Positions 55,656 to 64,000 of a DNA stretch of 64,000 bases are shown here, one piece after another. The position numbers and the translations under genes are program-made. The stretch lies in the NCBI GenBank assembly GCA_963802905.1, contig CAWDKH010000023.1:62001-126000 (forward strand), in the 5' to 3' direction. Each line of letters opens with the position of its first letter. The stretch's first letter is position 1. The DNA comes from DASQFQ01 sp963802905. GTDB taxonomy: Bacteria; Actinomycetota; Thermoleophilia; Solirubrobacterales; Solirubrobacteraceae. The notes below the pieces were generated by a model. The model worked only from the letters and a program-made list of their open reading frames with translations. It was not told where the DNA came from and ran no database searches.

Positions 55656-56921
55656 CTAGAAGTCGCCGCCACCGAAGTCGCCGCCGCCGCCGAAATCTCC
55701 GCCGCCTCCGCCACCGAAGTCGCCGCCACCGCCGAAATCGCCCATCCCGGACGAGCTGGAGCCGGAGTCGCTGAAGCCGCCGCCGGTCCACATCCCGTCG
55801 CTCAGCAGCGAGCCGAGGAACAGCCCGGGCAGCAGCCCGCCGCCGAAGAAGCCGCCCATGTACGGCGCGTACGCGGGGCCGGCGTCCCAGTAGGGCATCC
55901 GGCGCCCGCCGAGCGTGATCTCGCGCGCCTCGGGGTCCTCCCCGCGCTCGACGCGCTGGGCGTCGGCCTCGCAGGCGGGCACGTTGCGCGGCTGACCGTA
56001 GGGCGGCGACCACTCGACCTCGCGGGCCGACGGGCCGTGGCGCGGGTCGAAGAAGCAGGGCGCGGTGCGCTCGGGCAGCTCGCGGCCCTCGAGCCGGGCG
56101 CGCGCGCAGGCCATCGCGTAGCGGCCCTCCTCGACAGCGGCCCCGACGGGCTCGAGGTCGCGCGGGCTCTGCACGCGGTCGACCGCGGACGACGCGCGCT
56201 CGTAGGCGCCGAGCGCCGTCTCGTAGTGCTCCTGAGCCTCCTCGGACGCGCCCGGCATCGAGATGTCGAGGTCGAGCGCGCGGATCTCGTCGCCCAGCTC
56301 GACGACGTCCTCGCGGACGCTGCCGCGGACCTCCGCGAGCTGCTCGGCCTCGACGCGGCGCTGCTTGCGCACGCGCGTGGTGATCAGCAGCCCGATGCCG
56401 CCGATGACCAGGACGAGGAAGGCGAGCGGGATGAAGGCGGGGACGCCGCCGGAGTCCTTCCCGGAGCGCACGTCGCCCATGCGGTCGGCGAAGTCGAGCA
56501 GGATCGCGTCGATGTCGCCCGGGTGGGCCTCGAGCGCCTCGTTGGCCGCCTTCGGCGTGGCGCCCTCGGGCGTGTCGGTGCTCCCGGCCCGGAACGTCCG
56601 CCCCGCCACGAGCACGTACGTCCCCGGCCGGTTCAGGCGGTCCTGGAGACCGCGCAGCGTGCCGTCGACCGAGCCGCCGAACTGCCGCACCGCGCTCCGC
56701 GGCAGGAACGCCACGTACATCGGACCCGCGCCGCGCTCGTCGATCCGCTGGGCCAGCTCCTCCGCCTGCGCGGGCGTGAGCTTCGGATCGGCGTCGGGGT
56801 GGACGTAGACCGGGTTGCTCCCCCACGCCTGCACGGCGGCGTCGACCGGGCCGTCCTGCGCGCGGGCGGGCGCCACGACCGCCAGGACGAGGACCGCGAC
56901 GAGCAGGGCGATCCGGCGCAC
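55656..56921 (-). CDS. secreted/membrane protein with Gly-Asp-Phe repeat tail
   Basis: 421 residues from GTG 56921. Signal peptide MRRIALLVAVLVLAVVAPAR, an extracytoplasmic domain of about 130 residues (YVHPDADPKLTPAQAEELAQ), one membrane helix (AFIPLAFLVLVIGGIGLLIT, about residue 165), then a helical cytoplasmic part and a Cys-containing segment (CFFDPRHGPS, NVPACEADAQ). The last 35 residues are a tandem GDFGGGG-type repeat. Topology resembles TPM-domain membrane proteins with Gly-rich tails, but family membership is uncertain. Confidence 0.7.
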   Translation of the reverse strand: MRRIALLVAVLVLAVVAPARAQDGPVDAAVQAWGSNPVYVHPDADPKLTPAQAEELAQRIDERGAGPMYVAFLPRSAVRQFGGSVDGTLRGLQDRLNRPGTYVLVAGRTFRAGSTDTPEGATPKAANEALEAHPGDIDAILLDFADRMGDVRSGKDSGGVPAFIPLAFLVLVIGGIGLLITTRVRKQRRVEAEQLAEVRGSVREDVVELGDEIRALDLDISMPGASEEAQEHYETALGAYERASSAVDRVQSPRDLEPVGAAVEEGRYAMACARARLEGRELPERTAPCFFDPRHGPSAREVEWSPPYGQPRNVPACEADAQRVERGEDPEAREITLGGRRMPYWDAGPAYAPYMGGFFGGGLLPGLFLGSLLSDGMWTGGGFSDSGSSSSGMGDFGGGGDFGGGGGGDFGGGGDFGGGDF

Positions 56922-56924
56922 GAG

Positions 56925-57668
56925 CTAGCCGCCGGCGGGGTTCGGCCCGCGCACGGGCCGGAGCGGCAGCACGTCGGCGCGGGGCTCCGACGGCTCGCCG
57001 CCGCGGACATCGTCGAGCTCGGCCTCGAGCTCGGCAATCCGCTTGGAGAGCGCCTTCAGCGCGTCGGCGATCGGGTCGGGCAGGTGGACCCAGTCCGCGT
57101 CAGGCCCCTCGGGCTTGCGCCCCTCGACCCGCACCGGGTGGCCCGGGTTGCCGACCACCGTGGAGTTCGCGGGCACGTCGTGGACGACGACCGCGTTGGC
57201 GCCGATCTTCGCCCCGTGGCCGATCCGGATCGGCCCGAGCAGCTTGGCGCCGGAGCCGATCGTCACGTTGTCCTCGACCGTCGGGTGGCGCTTGCCGGTC
57301 GCGAAGCCGGTGCCGCCGAGCGTCACGCCCTGGTAGAGCGTGACGTTCTCGCCGATCTCGGCCGTCTCGCCGATCACCACGCCCATCCCGTGGTCGATGA
57401 ACAGCCCGTCGCCGACGTCGGCGCACGGGTGGATCTCGATCCCGGTGACGGTCCGCGCGGTGGCGGCGATCACGCGCGGGGCGACCGGCACGCCCGCCTC
57501 ATTGAGGGCATGGGCGACGCGGTGGGCGAGCAGCGCGTGCACGCCGGGCCAGGTGGCGAGGATCTCGACCGCGGAGACGCCGCGCGCGGCGGGATCGCGA
57601 TCGTGGGCGGCGGAGATGTCGCGGCGCAGCTCTCCGAGCACGCGGGCCGCGGTCCGGATGCCGATCAT
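56925..57668 (-). CDS. cysE: serine O-acetyltransferase CysE
   Basis: 247 residues. Acetylates serine to O-acetylserine for cysteine synthesis. N-terminal SAT helical region (EILATWPGVHALLAHRVAHA) and left-handed beta-helix hexapeptide repeats: TGIEIHPCADVGDGLFIDHG, GVVIGETAEIGENVTLYQGV, GKRHPTVEDNVTIGSGAKLL and GHGAKIGANAVVVHDVPANS. The C-terminal 50 residues are an acidic and Pro-rich extension beyond the CysE core. Confidence 0.94.
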   Translation of the reverse strand: MIGIRTAARVLGELRRDISAAHDRDPAARGVSAVEILATWPGVHALLAHRVAHALNEAGVPVAPRVIAATARTVTGIEIHPCADVGDGLFIDHGMGVVIGETAEIGENVTLYQGVTLGGTGFATGKRHPTVEDNVTIGSGAKLLGPIRIGHGAKIGANAVVVHDVPANSTVVGNPGHPVRVEGRKPEGPDADWVHLPDPIADALKALSKRIAELEAELDDVRGGEPSEPRADVLPLRPVRGPNPAGG

Positions 57669-57743
57669 GCGCTACAGCGTGGCACAGTGCACGCGGCACT
57701 CGGGCCTTGCGGTGAATCGAGCCGGAGGTCTACGCTCGAGCGT

Positions 57744-58673
57744 GTGGGCTCGAGGCTTCTGATCGCCCTGAGTGCTGCAGGCGCGTTGATTGCCGCCGCG
57801 CTCGCTTCGGACGCGCGCGGCCAGGCTCCCCAACCCCAGCCCCAGGTGCTCGACCGCGGAGGCGTCAATGTGGGCGCGCTGCGCGGTGTCGTCGTCTGGG
57901 AGGCGCGCCGTGGCGGGCGCTCGGCGCTGGTTCGCAGCGTCCGGGGACGGGTGCGAGCGATTCCGGGAGCCCGCGCGGGCGAGTGGTCGGACGATCCGCT
58001 CAGCATTGGGAACTTCAGCGACCTCGATCTCGGACTTGATGCGCGCGGCCGCGTGGTTGCCACCTACCGCCTGTGTGGCGTCAAGCGCTGCCGCGGCCCG
58101 TTCGTCGTCGACGTGCTCTCGGGACGCGGACGGCGGCTCGCGATCCACACACCATCTCGCTGCGAGCCGTCGGGACCGGCTGCGATGTGGCGCACAAGGA
58201 TTGCGACAACGCTGCGCTGCACCGGGAGCCGGCGCAGCGGGGTGTACGTCGTGCATGGCAGACGCGCGCGCCTCGTTACCAGGACGACCGGGGCCGACAC
58301 GAAATACGGCGCGGAGATCGATCTCGCCGGCGACACGGTCGCGGGTATCCGGGCGCATCGCGTCTGGATCGGGTCAGCGCGGGCGCCTTGCCGAGCCGTC
58401 GTCGCAAAGCTGCCGAGCTACGCGAACCTCGAGTTCGTTCACATGACGGCAGGGCGGGTCTGGTGGGGCATCTCGACTGCGGCTGACTTCGGCGGCAACG
58501 AATGGGAGTACGGCACCGCTGCGATCAGTGCGGGGTGCGCCGTCAGCGAGCGCCGCACGATTACGTCCTTCCCGGAGCTCGACTGGTCCAGCGGCAGCTT
58601 CGCGGTGGATGGCGAGCGCGTGTACGTCGGCGGGCGTGAAACCGGCGGGGTCGTGAGCGCGCCGCTCGGCTAG
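57744..58673 (+). CDS. secreted hypothetical protein (propeller-like)
   Basis: 309 residues from GTG 57744. Signal peptide VGSRLLIALSAAGALIAAAL ending near ASDARG. The mature part has short beta-rich blocks such as GVNVGALRGVVVWEARRGG, DLDLGLDARGRVVATYRLCG and KYGAEIDLAGDTVAGIRAHR, similar in style to the other exported repeat proteins of this window. Several Cys pairs (CGVKRC) could form disulfides. Function unknown. Its TAG shares CTAG with the convergent ThiF/MoeB gene. Confidence 0.7.
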   Translation: MGSRLLIALSAAGALIAAALASDARGQAPQPQPQVLDRGGVNVGALRGVVVWEARRGGRSALVRSVRGRVRAIPGARAGEWSDDPLSIGNFSDLDLGLDARGRVVATYRLCGVKRCRGPFVVDVLSGRGRRLAIHTPSRCEPSGPAAMWRTRIATTLRCTGSRRSGVYVVHGRRARLVTRTTGADTKYGAEIDLAGDTVAGIRAHRVWIGSARAPCRAVVAKLPSYANLEFVHMTAGRVWWGISTAADFGGNEWEYGTAAISAGCAVSERRTITSFPELDWSSGSFAVDGERVYVGGRETGGVVSAPLG

Positions 58674-59500
58674 AGCGTGGCACAGTCCGGGCAGTCCGCC
58701 CGGCGGGAAGTCGTGACGCGCAGGAACGCGTGGTCGTGCAGGTCGACCTGGAGGAAGGCGTCGAGCAGCGCGCCCTCGAGCCCGGCCAGCAGCTTCAGCG
58801 CCTCGAGCGCCTGCAGGGAGCCGATCACGCCCGCCGCCGGGCCGAGGACGCCGGCCTCCGCGCAGCTCGGCGCCGAGCCGGGCGGCGGCGGCTCGGGGAA
58901 CGCGCAGCGGTAGCAGGCCGAGACGCCCGGCCGGATCGCCATCACGAGCCCGGAGAGCCCGACGACGCCGCCCTCGACCAGCGGGATCCGCGCCGCGCAG
59001 CACGCCGCGTTGACCTCGTAGCGGGTCTCGAACGAGTCGGAGCAATCGACGACCAGGTCGGCCCCCTCGAGCATCGGCGGTGCGAAGCGCGCCTGGTAGG
59101 GCTCGACGATCACGTCGGGGTTGAGGAAGCGCAGCTTCGCCGCCGCGCTGTGCGCCTTGGCGACGCCGACGTCGGGCGTGAAGTGCAGCGGCTGGCGGTG
59201 GAGGTTCGAGACCTCGACGTCGTCGGAGTCGACGATGCCCAGCCGGCCCACGCCGGCGCCCACGAGGTACGCCGCCACCGGCGAGCCGAGCGCGCCCGCG
59301 CCGACGACGAGCACGCTCGCCTCGCGCAGCGCGAGCTGCGCCGCCTCGCTCCACTCGGGCAGCACGAGCTGGCGCGAGTAGCGATCCACGGCGTCCTGCT
59401 CCAGCCGCGGGGGCTCCGGCGGCGGCTCCGCGGCCGGGCCGGACATCTCCGCCGCCGCCCGCGCCAACCCGCGGAAAAACGCCCGCCGGTCGTCGCTCAT
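58670..59500 (-). CDS. ThiF/MoeB/HesA-type E1 adenylyltransferase
   Basis: 276 residues. E1-like fold that adenylates the C-terminus of a ubiquitin-like sulfur carrier. Nucleotide-binding VLVVGAGALGSPVAAYLVGA, metal/ATP residues in DSDDVEVSNLHRQ, and structural zinc Cys pairs CYRC and CPDC. Crossover-loop segment SCAEAGVLGPAAGVIGSLQA. No C-terminal rhodanese domain, unlike MoeZ; instead the next gene is TusA-like. A carrier (ThiS, MoaD or CysO) is not in the window. The N-terminal 35 residues precede RYSRQLVLPEWSEAAQ. Confidence 0.88.
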   Translation of the reverse strand: MSDDRRAFFRGLARAAAEMSGPAAEPPPEPPRLEQDAVDRYSRQLVLPEWSEAAQLALREASVLVVGAGALGSPVAAYLVGAGVGRLGIVDSDDVEVSNLHRQPLHFTPDVGVAKAHSAAAKLRFLNPDVIVEPYQARFAPPMLEGADLVVDCSDSFETRYEVNAACCAARIPLVEGGVVGLSGLVMAIRPGVSACYRCAFPEPPPPGSAPSCAEAGVLGPAAGVIGSLQALEALKLLAGLEGALLDAFLQVDLHDHAFLRVTTSRRADCPDCATL

Positions 59501-59697
59501 CGCCGCACGATCCTCACGCGCGTCCCCTCCACGGTCACGTCGTGGCCGGCCTCCTCCGCCGAGCGCGGCACGTTCTCCAGCGCCTCACCGGGGTTCACCA
59601 CGACCACCAGCTCCTCCCCCGGCGCCAGCCGCTCGAGCGCGAGCTTCGTCCGCACCCAGGTCAGCGGGCAGGTGACGTCGGTGACGTCGAGGACCAC
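59497..59697 (-). CDS. TusA-like sulfurtransferase
   Basis: 66 residues from GTG 59697. DVTCPLTWVRTKLALERLAP holds the Cys-Pro motif (Cys10) that carries the persulfide in TusA/SirA proteins; the rest, LVVVVNPGEALENVPRSAEE, is the second strand-helix unit. It overlaps the E1 gene by four bases, strongly suggesting joint sulfur transfer. Confidence 0.85.
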   Translation of the reverse strand: MVLDVTDVTCPLTWVRTKLALERLAPGEELVVVVNPGEALENVPRSAEEAGHDVTVEGTRVRIVRR

Positions 59698-59701
59698 GCC
59701 G

Positions 59702-60744
59702 TCACCGTAGCGCCAGCACGAGCTCGCGGATCGCGCCCGGGTAGCGGTACGTGATCCCGCCGTGCTTGCCGTCGAACAGCTCGAGCGTGTGCTCGACGCC
59801 GAGCTTGTCGAGCTCCTGCGCGAACGCCGTCGCCCCCAGATCCAGGAACCACTCGTCGCTCTTGCCGGCGTCGAGGTAGACGCGCTTCAGCGAGCGCAGC
59901 GCGTCGGCGTGCAGCGGCGCCATCCTCACCGGGTCCCACTGCAGCCACCGCTCCCAGATCTCGTCGATCAGCCGGCCGGTGGCGATCTCGAACGGCAGCA
60001 GCGCCTTGCCCGGCCGCTCCGGGTCGGGCGAGTAGGCGGCCGCGTAGCCGATCAGGTCGAAGTTCTCGAAGCGCTCCATGTCGAGCCGCCCGCTCTCCTG
60101 CAGCTCGGCCCAGAAGCGCTCCAGCGACCCGTCGAAGTCGTCGCGCAGCTTGCGCGCGAGCTGCGGGAAGTTCGGCAGGTAGCAGCACTCGAAGAGCGCG
60201 TCGCCGGCGTGCGAGGCGAGCGCGCCGAACACGTCGGGGCGCAGCATCGGCACCACCATCGCGCCGTAGCCGCCCGAGGACTTGCCGCTCAGCCCGCGGT
60301 GCTCCGGGCCGGGAAGCGTCGGGTACTTCGCGTCGACGAACGGCACGACCTCGTCGCACAGGTAGTCGAGGTAGGGCCCGGTGCTCGAGGAGTTGAGGAA
60401 CTGCGAGCCGCCGTAGCTCGTCCAGGCGTCGACGAAAACGAGCGTCGCCGGCGGGCACTCGCCGCTGGCGAACAGCTCGTCGATCCGCTCGAGCATCGTC
60501 AGCTCGAACGGGAAGCGGTTCGCCCACATGTCGACCTGCCCGAGATAGCCCATGATCACGTAGACGGTCGGGACCTCGTCGTCACCGGCGCCGGGCGCGC
60601 GGTAGACCCACAGCGGGCGCGTCGCGGGGTCGCCGAGCGGGTTGGCCGCGAGCCGCTCGGACTCGACGACCAGCCGGTCGAGCGTGCCGCGCAGCGGCCG
60701 CTCCCAGGGCGGCCCGGCCGAGCCGGACGTCTCCCGCAGCGCCA

Positions 60745-60745
<1 letters not shown>
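59702..60745 (-). CDS. esterase D/feruloyl-esterase-like hydrolase
   Basis: 347 residues from ATG 60745, which overlaps the cysK stop. Putative esterase fold: TRPLWVYRAPGAGDDEVPTV, YVIMGYLGQVDMWANRFPFE, nucleophile in RGLSGKSSGGYGAMV, and catalytic acid/His region VEHTLELFDGKHGGITYRYP. Similar to the esterase D/S-formylglutathione-hydrolase-like group; the substrate and its relation to cysteine synthesis are unclear. Confidence 0.78.
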
Positions 60746-61683
<938 letters not shown>

Positions 61684-61715
61684 TCCTGCGGACAGGTTAT
61701 TGGCCGCCTCCCGGG

Positions 61716-61853
61716 TCAGCGTGAGTGGTGGACCACCTTCGCCTGCTGCGGCGTGAGCTGATGACCGTCGGAGATGGCCGCGGGCAGGACGATCAGGGCG
61801 ACCCCGATCGCCAGCAGCGTGCGGCGGATGTTGCGACGCGTTGGGATGTGCAT
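61716..61853 (-). CDS. 45-residue signal-peptide-like small protein
   Basis: ATG 61853 gives MHIPTRRNIRRTLLAIGVAL then IVLPAAISDGHQ and a short tail LTPQQAKVVHHSR, ending at 61716. A basic N-terminus followed by a hydrophobic core and Ala-x-x-Ser suggests a signal peptide or single membrane anchor with a very short exported end. It lies 32 bases upstream of cysK on the same strand, so it could be the first gene of the cysK operon or a leader peptide. Codon third positions are GC-rich. Confidence 0.5.
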   Translation of the reverse strand: MHIPTRRNIRRTLLAIGVALIVLPAAISDGHQLTPQQAKVVHHSR

Positions 61854-61957
61854 CTGGAATGAGCCTCCGTGCTGGTTGCCTGGTGCGTACGTGCCCTATT
61901 GGCATCGGCCGGGTCGCCGCAGCCCCGACCCGAGTCGGACGGACGTACGATGCGGGC

Positions 61958-62389
61958 ATGGCGAAAGCTCGCCTGGTCGGCATCAACCACGTGGCGCTCG
62001 AGGTCGGCGATCTCGACGCCGCGCTCGACCTCTACGGGCAGCTGTTCTCGTTCGAGCTGCGCGGGCGGGTGGCAGGGATGGCCTTCCTCGACATGGGCGA
62101 CCAGTTCCTCGCGCTGGCGGAGGGCCGCCCCGCCCAGGACGACGACCGCCACTTCGGGCTCGTGGTCGACGACCGCGACGCCGTCCGCGACGCGCTGCTG
62201 GAGGCCGGGATCGAGCCGCACGGCAACCTCCGCTTCACCGACCCGTGGGGCAACCACGTCGAGGTCGTCGAGTACGGCGACGTCCAGTTCACGAAGGCGG
62301 AGCCGGTGCTGCGCGGTATGGGACTCGGCGATCTGGGCAAGACCGAGCGCGCCCGGGACGAGCTGGCCGACAAGGGCCTCGCCGGCTAG
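61958..62389 (+). CDS. VOC family (glyoxalase-like) protein
   Basis: 143 residues from ATG 61958. ARLVGINHVALEVGDLDAAL and LYGQLFSFELRGRVAGMAFL form the first VOC unit; FTDPWGNHVEVVEYGDVQFT the second metal-ligand strand. Its TAG shares CTAG with the convergent TetR gene. The region between the peptide gene (61853) and this start is about 100 bases and contains no other gene. Confidence 0.85.
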   Translation: MAKARLVGINHVALEVGDLDAALDLYGQLFSFELRGRVAGMAFLDMGDQFLALAEGRPAQDDDRHFGLVVDDRDAVRDALLEAGIEPHGNLRFTDPWGNHVEVVEYGDVQFTKAEPVLRGMGLGDLGKTERARDELADKGLAG

Positions 62390-63065
62390 CCGTCCTCGGC
62401 CATCGCCTCGAGCCCGCGCACCAGCAGCTCGATCGCGAACTCGAAGCGCTCGTCGCGCCCGCCTGCAACCAGCTCGTCGGCGAGCGCGACGAGCGTCGGA
62501 AACTCATCGGGCGGCAGCGAGCGGAAGTACTCGGCAAGCTGGTCCGTGTCGGCCGGCTCGCTGCTGTCCATGCTCTCCTCGAACGCGAAGCCGCCGACGA
62601 AGAGGGCGAACATGTCCGCGGCGAGCGCGATCACTCGCGGGGGCAGTCCGGAGGCCTTGAGCACGGCGAGGTTGCGCTCGAGCACCGGCACCGAATGCGG
62701 GCCGATCGGGATCCGGCCGAGCGAGATCTGGGCCGCGTCGCGATGGCTCTGCAGAAGCCGCCGGTTCTCGCGCCCCATCTGCTTGACCTGCTCGCGCCAG
62801 TTCTCCGGGTCGGGGTCGGGCACGCTCGCCTCGCCCACGATGCGGTCGAGCAGCAGGCTGAGCAGCTCCTCCTTGTCGCGCACGTGCCAGTAGAGCGACG
62901 CGGCGCCCACGTCGAGCTCCTGCGCCAGCTTGCGCATGCTGAGGCCGCCGATCCCCTCGCGGTCGAGCAGCGCAGCGCCGCCTCGACGATCGCGTCGCGG
63001 GTGAGCGGCTGGCGCGAGGTCTCCTCTCGCCTGCCCCGCCACGGAGGTTCTGGTGCGGTAGGCAT
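62386..63065 (-). CDS. TetR family repressor, one frame break
   Basis: From ATG 63065 the N-terminus reads RGRREETSRQPLTRDAIVEA; near 62975 one missing base shifts to LLDREGIGGLSMRKLAQELD and VGAASLYWHVRDKEELLSLL, the helix-turn-helix. The C-terminal ligand domain (WREQVKQMGRENRRLLQSHR, FALFVGGFAFEESMD) resembles the TetR_C_1 tetracycline-repressor type. Divergent from the ABC exporter with three repeat operators between the starts. This is the only frame break that needs an added base. Confidence 0.88.
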
Positions 63066-63071
63066 TGACTC

Positions 63072-63121
63072 GAACAGTGTACTGCGCTAGAACAGTGTTC
63101 GACATGACTCGTACACCGTTC
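63072..63121. promoter_or_regulatory. three TetR operator repeats
   Basis: GAACAGTGTAC (63072-63082), the perfect palindrome GAACAGTGTTC (63090-63100) and GTACACCGTTC (63111-63121, the inverted form GAACGGTGTAC) share the consensus GAACRGTGTWC. Starts are 18 and 21 bases apart. The third copy lies within codons 3-6 of the ABC gene, so binding would block both promoters. Confidence 0.65.
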
Positions 63122-64000
63122 GATTCACATAACGCGATCGAGGCCCAAGGCCTCGTCAAGACCTACCCGGGCGACGTTCGTGCGCTCGACGGCCTCGACC
63201 TCGAGGTCGAGGCGGGCACGGTCTTCGGACTGCTCGGCCCCAATGGCGCAGGCAAGTCCACGACCGTCCGCATCCTCACCACCCTCTCCTCCCCCGACGC
63301 CGGGAGCGCCCGCGTCGCCGGCCACGATGTGCTGGCCGAGCCCGTGCGCGTCCGCCACGCGATCGGCGTCGTCGGCCAGAAGCACGGCGTCGACATGGAC
63401 GCGACCGGCCGCGAGAACCTCGTCGTCCAGGGCGAGTTCTACGGGATCACCGGCGCCGCGCTGCGGCAGCGGGCGACCGAGTCGCTCGAGCGCTTCGGCC
63501 TCGCCGACGCGGCCGACCGGCTGGTCAAGACCTACTCCGGCGGCATGCAGCGCCGGCTCGACGTCGCGATGGGCCTGATCCATCACCCGCAGGTGCTGTT
63601 CCTCGACGAGCCCACGACCGGGCTCGACCCCGAGGCGCGCGCACAGATGTGGGCCGAGATCGAGCGGCTCGCGCGTGAGGAGGGCATGACGATCCTGCTC
63701 ACCACGCACTACCTCGAGGAGGCGGACCGGCTGGCCTCGCAGCTGGCGATCGTCGACCGCGGGCGGATCGTCGCGCGCGGCACCCCGGATGCGCTCAAGA
63801 GCGAGCTGCACGGCGACACGATCCAGGTGGAGCTCGCCAACGGCGACGGGCCTGCGGCCGCCGCGGCGCTCGAGCGCGTCCCGGAGGCGCGCGAGGTGGC
63901 GCTCGACGGCAGCACGCTGCGCGCTCGCGCCAGCAACGGCGGCGCCGCGGTCCCGGCCGTGCTCGCCGCGCTCGAGGCGCACGGCGTCCGGGCCGCGGCG
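63104..64000 (+). CDS. DrrA-type ABC transporter ATPase (3' end outside window)
   Basis: At least 299 residues from ATG 63104 (MTRTPFDSHNAIEAQGLVKT). Walker A GLLGPNGAGKSTTVRIL, Q-loop VVGQKHGVDMDATGRENLVV, signature KTYSGGMQRRLDVAMGL, Walker B VLFLDEPTTGLDPEARAQMW and H-loop LTTHYLEEADRLASQ. The C-terminal ACT-like extension is typical of daunorubicin-resistance (DrrA) exporters. A membrane partner is expected beyond the window. Probably repressed by the TetR protein. Confidence 0.92.
   Translation, partial: MTRTPFDSHNAIEAQGLVKTYPGDVRALDGLDLEVEAGTVFGLLGPNGAGKSTTVRILTTLSSPDAGSARVAGHDVLAEPVRVRHAIGVVGQKHGVDMDATGRENLVVQGEFYGITGAALRQRATESLERFGLADAADRLVKTYSGGMQRRLDVAMGLIHHPQVLFLDEPTTGLDPEARAQMWAEIERLAREEGMTILLTTHYLEEADRLASQLAIVDRGRIVARGTPDALKSELHGDTIQVELANGDGPAAAAALERVPEAREVALDGSTLRARASNGGAAVPAVLAALEAHGVRAAA

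Overview
The window is a 64 kb stretch of very GC-rich (codon third positions almost all G or C), densely packed bacterial chromosome. Gene content (menaquinone rather than ubiquinone synthesis, ergothioneine genes, GatCAB, IlvBN, secreted TolB-like repeat proteins, many short stop/start overlaps) suggests an actinobacterium, most likely of the Solirubrobacterales/Thermoleophilia type. That placement is inference from gene content and style; no rRNA or other taxonomic marker is present.

Layout. 1-14.5 kb: a dispersed but nearly complete menaquinone set (menE, menB-menA-menC, menH, menD, menF), interleaved with two GNAT acetyltransferases, an NYN nuclease, a Cys-rich CWC protein, egtB-egtD (ergothioneine), a LuxR regulator and a methyltransferase. 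14.6-21.3 kb: secreted proteins, an alpha/beta hydrolase, ilvB-ilvN and small hypotheticals. 21.3-29.3 kb: a four-PAS diguanylate cyclase, gatC-gatA-gatB, folD and a LysR regulator. 29.5-35.5 kb: hydrolase, MFS transporter, VTT membrane protein and a PcrA/UvrD helicase interrupted by a 361-residue intein. 35.5-43.9 kb: lhgO, then CDP-sugar genes (epimerase, rfbF, rfbG) interrupted by VOC/MarR/metallo-hydrolase genes, followed by a nonsense-mutated SnoaL-like gene, a Qng1 (DUF2419) queuosine-salvage enzyme and a GT39-like membrane glycosyltransferase. 43.8-53.7 kb: divergent lactate/glycolate block, lutABC on one strand and permease-glcD-glcE-glcF-malate synthase on the other. 53.7-64 kb: secreted proteins, a sulfur/cysteine module (cysE, ThiF/MoeB-like E1, TusA-like, esterase, cysK), a 45-residue peptide gene, a VOC protein, and a TetR-controlled ABC exporter running off the end.

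How the genes work together. MenF-D-H-C-E-B-A cover chorismate to demethylmenaquinone. LutABC oxidises L-lactate; GlcDEF would oxidise glycolate (or lactate) brought in by the permease, and malate synthase condenses the resulting glyoxylate with acetyl-CoA. CysE plus CysK make cysteine, next to a possible protein-based sulfur-transfer pair. Operons are tightly coupled: ATGA, GTGA, TTGA and apparently CTGA stop/start overlaps recur, and several convergent pairs share one CTAG as both stop codons.

Caution on sequence quality: at least fifteen frame breaks in otherwise well-conserved genes are all explained by one surplus base each (one further break is a missing base). This one-sided pattern looks like sequencing or assembly error, so the affected genes are described as probably intact in the organism.
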